Assembly: GCF_004361815.1 (NCBI RefSeq)
Contig: NZ_SNWA01000002.1
Location: 496,001-560,000 of the forward strand
Source of the DNA: Paraburkholderia sp. BL10I2N1
GTDB lineage: Bacteria; Pseudomonadota; Gammaproteobacteria; Burkholderiales; Burkholderiaceae
Reading direction: 5' to 3'
DNA length: 64,000 bases
Position numbers and translations under genes: made by a program. The notes under the pieces are model-generated. The model had not been told where the DNA came from. It ran no database searches and saw nothing but the letters and a program-made list of their open reading frames with translations. Below, in pieces: positions 57,314 to 64,000 of the stretch. Numbering within the stretch: the stretch's first letter is position 1; each line of letters starts with the position of its first letter.

Positions 57314-58420
57314 ATGAGCGTCGAATTCATCGGCTACGTCAGTCATCAGGAATCGAGCGAAATCCATCTGCCACAAGGGCCTGCGGTCAATCCGCCGTAT
57401 CTTGCGGCGGTGGCGCAGGCGCACGAGTACGGCGGCTTCCATCGCGTGTTGATCGCCCATTCGAGCGCGTCGCCGGATGGCTTTCAGATCGCGTCGTTCG
57501 TTGCACAGCAGACAAGGCGCCTTGGCATCCTGCTCGCCCATCGTCCAGGCTTCGTCGCCCCGACGCTTGCCGCCCGCCAGCTCGCGACGCTCGATCATTT
57601 CAGTGCAGGCCGCGCCGCCGTGCACATCATCTCCGGCGGCGACGACACAGAGCAGCAGCGCGATGGCGACTACCTCGCGCACGATGAGCGCTATCGGCGC
57701 ACCGATGAATACCTCGACATCGTCAAACGGGCATGGACAAGCGACGTGCCGTTTGATCACGAAGGCGCGTATTACCGTGTCACCGGCCACAAATCGCAGG
57801 TGCATCCGCTTCAGAAGCCGCATCTGCCTGTCTACTTCGGCGGCTCGTCGGACGCGGCGATTGCGGTCGCAGGCAAGCATGCCGACGTGTTTGCACTGTG
57901 GGGCGAATCTCTCGCAGCGGCAAGGGAAACCATCGAGCGCGTCCGTGCGGCCGCTGCGCCGTATGGGCGCGCCGCGCAGATACGCTTCAGCCTCTCGCTG
58001 CGTCCGATCATCGCTGCGACAGAAGAGGCAGCGTGGGCACGTGCCGAATCCATTCTTGCGCGTGCGAAAGACGTCGTCGCTGCCTCGCCCAATTTCGCGC
58101 GCCGGCCTAAAGACCCAAAGAACGTCGGCTCGCAGCGCCTCCTTGCCGAAGCGGACAGGGGCCATGTCGTCGACAAGCGACTTTGGACCGGCATCACCGC
58201 ATTGACGCGGGCGGCAGGCAATTCGACGTCGCTCGTCGGCACGCCGCAGCAGGTCGCGGATGCGCTGCTCGAATATCACGAGCTGGGTATCTCAACGTTC
58301 CTTATTCGCGGCTTTGATCCGCTGGAAGATGCGCTCGCCTATGGACGCGACCTATTGCCACTCGTGAGGGCGGCTGTTGCGGGTCAGCGCGTGGAAAGCG
58401 GCGAAACCGCCGTGGTCTGA
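57314..58420 (+). CDS. SsuD-like FMNH2-dependent monooxygenase (second paralogue)
   Basis: A 368-residue LLM enzyme, ATG preceded by AGGAG. It shares MSVEFIG at the start, HRPGFVAPTLAARQLATLDH, HIISGGDDTEQQRDGDYLAH, YFGGSSDAAIAVAGKHADVF and FLIRGFDPLEDALAYGRDL with the protein at 50655, from which it seems to derive by duplication. It differs in the mid region (VHPLQKPHLPVY and SPNFARRPKDPKN). It would desulfonate a different substrate or partner the SfnB-like enzyme. It ends the plus-strand run, facing the ABC operon. Confidence 0.87.
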   Translation: MSVEFIGYVSHQESSEIHLPQGPAVNPPYLAAVAQAHEYGGFHRVLIAHSSASPDGFQIASFVAQQTRRLGILLAHRPGFVAPTLAARQLATLDHFSAGRAAVHIISGGDDTEQQRDGDYLAHDERYRRTDEYLDIVKRAWTSDVPFDHEGAYYRVTGHKSQVHPLQKPHLPVYFGGSSDAAIAVAGKHADVFALWGESLAAARETIERVRAAAAPYGRAAQIRFSLSLRPIIAATEEAAWARAESILARAKDVVAASPNFARRPKDPKNVGSQRLLAEADRGHVVDKRLWTGITALTRAAGNSTSLVGTPQQVADALLEYHELGISTFLIRGFDPLEDALAYGRDLLPLVRAAVAGQRVESGETAVV

Positions 58421-58641
58421 CGCACGCAATAGTGACCCCGTCCGGCGAATCGTGGCGTGTCGAACGCGGTCGCGTTGGGGGCATCGTGCACCGCGCCGTC
58501 GCCCCAACTGGAGCGTGCACATCCGCTGCACGGGACAACCTTGCTCGAAGCGCGCTACAGCCACCGCGCATGTTCTACACGCGCGCGATGCCTCAATCGC
58601 CCAAAGCCCAGCTGCCATACGTCGTCAACCGTTCACCCGCC

Positions 58642-59676
58642 CTAAGCCAGCACGTCGGAAAACACACGCGTCGCGAAGTGGTCAGAATTCGTGCCAGTAT
58701 TGATCACGCCGACCGACTTCAGGTCGTCCGCGTATAGCGCGATCTCTTTCCTGAACGCATCGCCTACCGGGTGATGACGGTCGGTATGGCTCTTCAGCAT
58801 CGCCGTGAGCTGACCGACGTCCGCGCCTGGCGTGTAAGCCGAGAAGATGGCGGCTGCGTCGGCGGGGTGGCTGGCTGTCCACTCAGTTGCGTCCAGTAAT
58901 GCCTGAGTCAGAGCCTGCGCCGTTGCACGGTCTTTGCGAATCAGCGAACCGCGAACGCCCAGCACGCAGCACACCCGGTTCTGGTACTCGCCACAAAGGT
59001 TGTTCGACACCTCCTGCAAGTGGTCCGACTCGCGCAGCGTCCAGATGGTCGGATCGCCGTCGGCAATGGCCTGCACTTCCCCCTTCCTGAGCGCTTCCCC
59101 GAGCAGGGTCGCGGGATATTGCCGCCAGCGAACGTCGTTGTCCGGATCGATGCCGAGCTTCTTTAAGGCGATCGCGAAGAAATTCTTTGCGGGGCTCGCC
59201 ATGTCGCTCACACCGACTGTGCGTCCCTTGAGACCCGGCAAGTCGACGATGCCAGCCGCCTTCGTCGCCAGCAGCCGCATGCAGCCGCCGTGAATGCCTG
59301 CCGTCAGCTTCACGTCGAAGCCCTGCTCTAGCGGCTTGATCCAGCGCAGCGCCATGCCGACGCCGGCATCCGACTTACCCGTTGCGATCGCCTCCAGCAA
59401 CTGATCCGTCGAGCCCGCGAAATTGACGAGTTCCACCTGAAGCCCATGCTTCTGGAAGAAGCCCTGTTTGACCGCGACTGGCACGGGCGCCGTGCAGATC
59501 GCACCAGCATTCCATGACAGCTTCAACGGTTTGAGGTTGTCGTCCGCCAGGGCGCGCTGTCCTGAAAGGCCTGGCGATACATCGCCCAGCGCCGCCGCAC
59601 CCGCGGTCCAGACCGTCTTGCGCAGCCATGCGCGACGCGCACGATTCGCCGGCGCGGAGTCGTCATTGAAGTTCAT
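58642..59676 (-). CDS. sulfonate-type ABC substrate-binding protein, Tat-like signal
   Basis: A 344-residue binding protein starting at MNFNDDSAPANRARRAW, with GGGGA upstream; another start three codons earlier is possible. The signal region RRAWLRKTVWTAGAAALG has a twin-arginine-like pattern. The mature protein has SsuA landmarks: WNAGAICTAPVPVAVKQGFF, GRTVGVSDMASPAKNF and QNRVCCVLGVRGSLIRKDRA. It is the last gene of the minus-strand ABC operon, about 50 bases after the ATPase. It carries several cysteines (two adjacent in the RVCCVLG segment). Confidence 0.85.
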   Translation of the reverse strand: MNFNDDSAPANRARRAWLRKTVWTAGAAALGDVSPGLSGQRALADDNLKPLKLSWNAGAICTAPVPVAVKQGFFQKHGLQVELVNFAGSTDQLLEAIATGKSDAGVGMALRWIKPLEQGFDVKLTAGIHGGCMRLLATKAAGIVDLPGLKGRTVGVSDMASPAKNFFAIALKKLGIDPDNDVRWRQYPATLLGEALRKGEVQAIADGDPTIWTLRESDHLQEVSNNLCGEYQNRVCCVLGVRGSLIRKDRATAQALTQALLDATEWTASHPADAAAIFSAYTPGADVGQLTAMLKSHTDRHHPVGDAFRKEIALYADDLKSVGVINTGTNSDHFATRVFSDVLA

Positions 59677-59728
59677 CGCTTGCATTCCCCATTGCGTGGT
59701 GTTGTGGTTAGTGAAGGTAGCCTGGCGC

Positions 59729-60565
59729 TCACGCATCGAGTCCGAGTTGAGCCAGTACTTCGCGGCGTAGCGCAACGAGCTTCGGATCGTCGCGGTGACG
59801 CGGATAAGGCGCGTCGTTTCGCACTTCCGCCACGACCCGCGCAGGACGCTCGCTGAGAACGATGACGCGATTCGCGACGTACAGCGCCTCCTCGACGTCG
59901 TGCGTGACAAGCAGTACCGAGAAGCGTGCCGCCTGCCACAGGCGCACCAGTTCGCCCTGCATGCGGATGCGCGTGAGCGAATCGAGCTTGCCGAACGGCT
60001 CGTCAAGTACGAGCAGCGCCGGATCGTTCACAAGCGCGCGCGCCAGCGCGGCGCGCTGCGCCATGCCGCCCGAAAGCTGATGCGGAAACGCATCGGCGAA
60101 TTGTGAAAGGCCGACCAGTTCGAGCGCGGCATCGATGCGACCGTCGACACTGCGCGCGTCCGGATTCTTGCGCGCAATGCGGCCCGAGCGCTGCGCTTGC
60201 GGGCCTAATCCGACGTTGTCGCGCACCGTGCGCCACGGAAAGAGCGTCGGGTCCTGGAACACGACCACGCGCGACGGATCAGGTCCATCGACGGGCACGC
60301 CGTTCGCATGCAAGCTTCCCGTCACGGGCTTTTCCAGACCCGCCACGAGGCGAAGCAACGTCGATTTTCCGCAACCGCTTGGGCCGAGCAGCGCGACACA
60401 TTCGCCCGGATCGACAGATAGACTCACGTCGTCGAGAACCGACAGCGCTTCACCTTGCAGAGCGAAGCGATGGCTGACGTGGCGTATTTCGATGCGGGCG
60501 CCCTCGCGGACATGACCCGACGCAAACGCGCCGGACGAGACGAGAACTTCGGATGTAGCTACCAT
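59729..60565 (-). CDS. ABC transporter ATPase (SsuB/TauB-like)
   Basis: A 278-residue ATPase. Walker A is GPSGCGKST (about residue 60), the Q loop lies in VVVFQDPTLFPWRTV, the signature is LSGGMAQRAALARALV, Walker B is LLVLDEPFGKLD, and the switch His follows in LLVTHDVEEAL. These fit the nitrate/sulfonate/taurine group. It overlaps the permease gene by 7 bases, so the two are translated together. It would energise import of the sulfonate bound by its operon partners. Confidence 0.92.
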   Translation of the reverse strand: MVATSEVLVSSGAFASGHVREGARIEIRHVSHRFALQGEALSVLDDVSLSVDPGECVALLGPSGCGKSTLLRLVAGLEKPVTGSLHANGVPVDGPDPSRVVVFQDPTLFPWRTVRDNVGLGPQAQRSGRIARKNPDARSVDGRIDAALELVGLSQFADAFPHQLSGGMAQRAALARALVNDPALLVLDEPFGKLDSLTRIRMQGELVRLWQAARFSVLLVTHDVEEALYVANRVIVLSERPARVVAEVRNDAPYPRHRDDPKLVALRREVLAQLGLDA

Positions 60566-61593
60566 TTGAGCATTCCCTTTTGCCAGGCGAGCAGACGATC
60601 ACGTACGCGAAACAGAAGCGTGATCAGACCGGAACACATCAGCGCCATCACCAGCAGCGCCGCATACATGTTCGAGTACGCGGCCCAGCCCTGCGCCCAC
60701 TGCAGATACCAGCCGAGCCCCGCCTTCACGCCCATCATTTCGGCGACGATCAGCACCGAGAACGACGCGCCGAGCCCCATAAAAAGGCCGACGAACACCG
60801 ACGGCAACGCAGCCGGAATCGCGACCTTCAGAATCAGAAACGACGGCCGCGCGCCAAGCGTGCGGGCAACGTCGTAGTAGGCGGAATTGACGCTCGCGAC
60901 ACCAGACCAGGTCAGTACGGCTACGGGAAACGCAGTCGCCAGGGCGATCAGGAAAACGCTTGCGCTGAAACTCGACGGAAAGAAGAAAAAGGAGAGCGGC
61001 AGCCATGCGGTGGCGGGCAACGGCCCGATCAAACGCAACACCGGATGCAGCCAGTAGCCGACCGCACGCGACCAGCCGATGCTCACGCCCACGACGAAGC
61101 CGGCCAGCGCACCGATCGCGTAGCCGTACAGGAGCAGCCCAAGAGAATGGACGACGCTTGCGGACAGCCGTGGAAAATCGTCGAAATAAACGCCGATCAA
61201 CGCCTGCGGCGGCGCAAAGAAGGGACGAGGCAGCCATTCGAGCTTCGCCGTCACGATTTCCCACGCGCTGACGCCAAGCGCGAGCGCAAGCAACCACGGC
61301 GCGGTGGCTAGCCATGCCTGCGCGCGCGACGGGTCGTCTCGCGCCAATGAGCCGGCGTGCCATCCGATTACGCCAAGGAGCGCAGACGCGGCGGCAAGCG
61401 CGAATTTGAGGATCAGCAGCTCGCGCGTGTTAGACCAATCGTCGAGACTCGGCCACCATTGGGTGATTGCCGCGCTACCCAGCCACGCCAACGCGGCAAC
61501 GGTCGCAACGACGATCCGGCCGCTTCGCTCGCGTGGCTGGCCACCCGCGTTTTCGAGGTCGGCGAGTTCGAGTGTTTGCGTTTGAGAGGACAT
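60559..61593 (-). CDS. ABC transporter permease (SsuC/TauC-like)
   Basis: A 344-residue inner-membrane permease with about seven hydrophobic segments. The EAA loop appears as VARTLGARPSFLILKVAIPA (about residue 245). The N-terminal 60 residues are longer than in most SsuC proteins and contain two extra hydrophobic segments. The order binding protein - permease - ATPase - binding protein is consistent with an organosulfonate importer with two alternative binding proteins. Confidence 0.9.
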   Translation of the reverse strand: MSSQTQTLELADLENAGGQPRERSGRIVVATVAALAWLGSAAITQWWPSLDDWSNTRELLILKFALAAASALLGVIGWHAGSLARDDPSRAQAWLATAPWLLALALGVSAWEIVTAKLEWLPRPFFAPPQALIGVYFDDFPRLSASVVHSLGLLLYGYAIGALAGFVVGVSIGWSRAVGYWLHPVLRLIGPLPATAWLPLSFFFFPSSFSASVFLIALATAFPVAVLTWSGVASVNSAYYDVARTLGARPSFLILKVAIPAALPSVFVGLFMGLGASFSVLIVAEMMGVKAGLGWYLQWAQGWAAYSNMYAALLVMALMCSGLITLLFRVRDRLLAWQKGMLKW

Positions 61594-61618
61594 ATCGATG
61601 TGCCTTTAGGTGATGCGC

Positions 61619-62614
61619 TCACGCGCCAGCGATGCGGGTGTCGGAGATTGCGCGAACATCGATGCGGCGCGGCAGGATCGCATCGTGAAACGCGCTGTCG
61701 GCGACCTTTTGAAGGGCGGCGATATCCGCATCGACGACGAAACGCTGCTTCAGCGCCGAACGCCTCGTGATCTGCTTCGCGGCGTCGATTGGCGCCCGCG
61801 TGAGGGTTGCGTAGATCTGTGCGTAGGCGTCGGGATTCGCGAGCGCCCAGTCGCCAGCACGTTGCAGCCGCAACAGGACGTCGGCAATGGCGAGGCGCTT
61901 CTTCCCGTCTGCCACCGCCGCGCCGGATGCCGTGATGAATCCCAGCCCGCTGTTGATGCCGGTACCGTCGCGCAGAATGCGTGCCCCGCGCTGTATCGCG
62001 ATGCCATAGTACGGATCGAAGGTGGCCCACACTTCTATGGCGCCTGATGCAAACACGGCGAATGCGTCTACCGGAAGGATGAAGCGGACCGTGACGTCGC
62101 CCTTCGACAACCCCGCTTCCGCGAGCGCGCCGTAAAGCTGAAACTGCGAAATACTTCCGCGTGCGGACGATACGAACACGGTGCGCCCCTTCAACCCGGC
62201 GACGTTACGAATGGTCGAGTTCGGCCCGACGAGGATGCCGAGCTGCGCACCCGACCCGACTCGCGTCGCCACGATTCTCAGCGACGGGTCACCTGCCGCC
62301 GCAGCGAGAACAGGCAGATCGCCGGCCGGTGCCAGATCGACGGCTCCTGCGCGTTGCGCTTCGAACAGCGGTGCCGCCCCCTGGAAGTTGGCCCAGCGAA
62401 ACGCGTATGGCGCCCCGTCGAGCACCTTCGCGGCCTCGGCCAGGGCGCGCGTGCCACCGGCCTGATCGCCGAGCACAAGCGTGACCGACCCGAGATCGGC
62501 GGCGTAGGCCTCTGGTATATGCAGTGCGCCTGGCGCAGCGACAACAGGTGCTGCCGCCAGGAGACCCAGCACGCGTCTTCTTGCCAGAAATGAAGTTGGA
62601 GCAGATGAAGTCAT
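61619..62614 (-). CDS. sulfonate-type ABC substrate-binding protein, first gene of the operon
   Basis: A 331-residue binding protein, GAGG upstream. The signal region reads RRRVLGLLAAAPVVAAPG with cleavage near AYAAD, and its double arginine allows Tat export. The mature part shows SsuA-like features: FEAQRAGAVDLAPAGDLPVL, GRTVFVSSARGSISQFQLYG and EVWATFDPYYGIAIQRGA. It is 25 bases upstream of the permease. It is related to the protein at 55079 more than to that at 58642, judged by the AAAA-rich loop and the WATFDPYY motif. Confidence 0.85.
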   Translation of the reverse strand: MTSSAPTSFLARRRVLGLLAAAPVVAAPGALHIPEAYAADLGSVTLVLGDQAGGTRALAEAAKVLDGAPYAFRWANFQGAAPLFEAQRAGAVDLAPAGDLPVLAAAAGDPSLRIVATRVGSGAQLGILVGPNSTIRNVAGLKGRTVFVSSARGSISQFQLYGALAEAGLSKGDVTVRFILPVDAFAVFASGAIEVWATFDPYYGIAIQRGARILRDGTGINSGLGFITASGAAVADGKKRLAIADVLLRLQRAGDWALANPDAYAQIYATLTRAPIDAAKQITRRSALKQRFVVDADIAALQKVADSAFHDAILPRRIDVRAISDTRIAGA

Positions 62615-62846
62615 ACGTCCTCGCTTGCGATATGAACGCAAGCGTAGCGACGAAGCGCACACCTGAGAATTATTCTATTTGTATATGTTTATATCGACTC
62701 AACATTTATGTTTTGCGTCTTCCGCGCGATCCATCAGAGGGGGATTCGCTTGTATGGGAGACCGCGGCGCAGGTCTGAACCACGATTTTTCCGGTACATT
62801 AATCACAAAGGCGGCTCGCGCCGTCGCAACCGTAATCCGGAACCCT

Positions 62847-63170
62847 ATGGCAACGCATACTCCCTACTCACCCTCCGCGCCGAGCCGCGCGCAAGTTGCC
62901 GCGCTTGCCGGCGCGACAGTCCTCGAATTCGGCACCGACTGGTGCGGCTACTGTCAGGGTGCCCAGGCATTGATCGGACAGGCCTTCGGGCAGCATCCCA
63001 ACGTTCGTCACCTCAAGATCGAAGACGGGCCAGGGCGGCTCCTTGGCCGTTCATTCAAGGTCAAACTGTGGCCCACGCTGATCTTCGTGCGCGACGGCAA
63101 CGAAGTCGCACGGGTGGTACGGCCGTCGAACGTCGGCGCCATCCATGAAGGGTTCGCTGCGCTGGCTTGA
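62847..63170 (+). CDS. thioredoxin-fold protein
   Basis: A 107-residue thioredoxin family protein. The redox motif is WCGYC (Cys33, Cys36), preceded by VLEFGTD, and the cis-proline loop is present as KLWPTLIFVRDGNE. No signal peptide, so cytosolic. WCGYC differs from the WCGPC of thioredoxin 1, suggesting a distinct redox potential or substrate. The gene's TGA overlaps the ATG of the AraC gene that follows by one base. Confidence 0.88.
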   Translation: MATHTPYSPSAPSRAQVAALAGATVLEFGTDWCGYCQGAQALIGQAFGQHPNVRHLKIEDGPGRLLGRSFKVKLWPTLIFVRDGNEVARVVRPSNVGAIHEGFAALA

Positions 63171-63925
63171 TGCGCAATTTTCATCGCATCTATCGCGCCC
63201 TGACGGGCGAAAGCGTCGTTGAAACCGTTCAGCGCCTGCGGCTGGCACAGGCCGCGCATCATCTGACCGAAGCAACCGACACGGTAACCACGATTGCCCA
63301 TCACGTCGGTTACGAAAGTCCACAAGCCTTCGCGAGAGCCTTTCGCGGATTCGCCGGTGTCAGCCCGAGCGCCTTCCAGACGCGGCAACGAAATCTGGCT
63401 GCCTCACACACTCCGGCAGAAAAATCGACGACGCGCAATGAGAAAGCGGCCGACACAGGTTTGCCGATCGTCGAACTTACCGAGCTGCCGTCCATCGATG
63501 TTCTTTGTCTTCGCCACCATGGGCCGAACACCACCATCGGGCAGACGTTCCGGACACTGCTACAAATGCTGCGCTGCGACGGCGCTTCCGCGAAAGACCA
63601 ACGGATGATCGGCATCTGCTCGGGCGATCCCGAGGAGAGCGGCAGTTTCTCTTACCTCGCCGGAATCGTGCCGGCAACGCCGACTGAACCGTTTGGCTCA
63701 ATCGAGCCTGTGCGAATCGAGGGCGGTCTCTATGCCACTCACCGACTCGTCGGCCCGTATGCGCTCGTTGCGCCGACCTTTCGAGCCCTGTTCGGAGGCT
63801 GGTTGCCTCAGAGCGGCTACGAGCCAGACGACCGCCCGGCCCTGGAGTTCTATCGGAACCCGCCGCGGTCCGGTCTGCGGCACAGGTGCGTGACAGATCT
63901 CATGATTCCCATCCGGAGGGAATGA
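63170..63925 (+). CDS. AraC/GyrI-type regulator lacking the first part of its DNA-binding domain
   Basis: A 251-residue protein. It begins MRNFHRIYRALTGESVVETV, which corresponds to the recognition helix of the first helix-turn-helix; about 35-40 residues normally ahead of it are absent. The second helix-turn-helix (VTTIAHHVGYESPQAFARAF) is complete, and the C-terminal 150 residues form a GyrI-like effector-binding domain (LPSIDVLCLRHHGPNTTIGQ onward). The missing segment cannot be encoded upstream because the thioredoxin gene occupies that DNA. It may be non-functional in DNA binding or act as a sensor alone. Confidence 0.75.
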   Translation: MRNFHRIYRALTGESVVETVQRLRLAQAAHHLTEATDTVTTIAHHVGYESPQAFARAFRGFAGVSPSAFQTRQRNLAASHTPAEKSTTRNEKAADTGLPIVELTELPSIDVLCLRHHGPNTTIGQTFRTLLQMLRCDGASAKDQRMIGICSGDPEESGSFSYLAGIVPATPTEPFGSIEPVRIEGGLYATHRLVGPYALVAPTFRALFGGWLPQSGYEPDDRPALEFYRNPPRSGLRHRCVTDLMIPIRRE

Positions 63926-63927
63926 AC

Positions 63928-64000
63928 ATGCTTCGTCGTTGCGTTGCCGCCGTCGCGTTCATTGCGGCGTTTTCGACAGGTGCTGCCGCGCCCGCAGACA
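63928..64000 (+). CDS. secreted protein, 5' part only
   Basis: The first 24 codons (MLRRCVAAVAFIAAFSTGAA) are a signal peptide with cleavage expected near AAAPAD. GGAGG lies 8 bases upstream of this ATG; another ATG two codons earlier overlaps the previous stop. The rest lies beyond the right edge. Confidence 0.65.
   Translation, partial: MLRRCVAAVAFIAAFSTGAAAPAD

Overview
The window is about 64 kb of high-GC DNA with features typical of Burkholderiaceae, most like the Paraburkholderia/Caballeronia/Burkholderia group. The signs are a type VI secretion tssB fragment at the left edge, a beta-proteobacterial rRNA operon of the form 16S - tRNA-Ile - tRNA-Ala - 23S - 5S, SsuD/SsuABC-type organosulfur genes, many AraC regulators and GC-rich codon use. 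The genus is an inference; no database search was possible.

Layout. 1-9.4 kb: start of tssB, a peptide-binding protein, a stand-alone nuoM-like gene, an LprI-like protein, a tiny lipoprotein, an iron-type alcohol dehydrogenase translationally coupled to a vestigial 39-codon frame, and an M20 amidohydrolase split by an IS630 element. 9.8-15.9 kb: tRNA-Val and a fatty-acid block (3-hydroxyacyl-CoA dehydrogenase, long acyl-CoA dehydrogenase, acyl-CoA ligase preceded by a palindromic operator candidate, AraC regulator). 16-19 kb: methyltransferase, LysE exporter with a divergent AraC regulator, and a small cupin-like fragment. 19-29.6 kb is an IS-rich accessory segment with IS30, IS1634, IS4 and ISL3 elements. 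Terminal repeats could be read for all of them and target duplications for most; ISL3 splits an unknown gene whose 138-codon frame is restored exactly when the element and one 8-bp duplication are removed. 29.8-41.3 kb: M3 oligopeptidase, a TPR-glycosyltransferase fusion, an overlapping three-gene DUF2760 / Hsp70 / Hsp70-DUF3731 operon, and a GapN-like aldehyde dehydrogenase. 41.6-43.9 kb: HAD hydrolase, then a tandem glycine riboswitch reading into a DadA-type flavoprotein. 44-49.9 kb: the rRNA operon on the minus strand with its promoter and terminator. Its 23S gene carries an extra hairpin of about 105 nt at the helix-25 position.

50.6-62.6 kb is an organosulfur-acquisition block. A plus-strand run encodes an SsuD-like monooxygenase, a class II aldolase-like protein, a thiol dioxygenase and a four-domain rhodanese, with overlapping or near-touching genes. 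It is followed by a sulfonate-binding protein, an SfnB/DszC-type flavoprotein and a second SsuD paralogue. Converging from the right is an ABC operon with two more binding proteins, a permease and an ATPase. Together these could import a sulfonate or thiol compound, cleave or oxidise the C-S bond and handle the released sulfur. The window ends with a thioredoxin-like gene overlapping an AraC/GyrI-type regulator that lacks the start of its DNA-binding domain, and the beginning of a secreted protein.

The best candidates for something little described are the Hsp70 pair with DUF2760/DUF3731 partners, the organosulfur cluster built around the multi-rhodanese, the 23S intervening sequence, and the glycine-riboswitch-controlled DadA.
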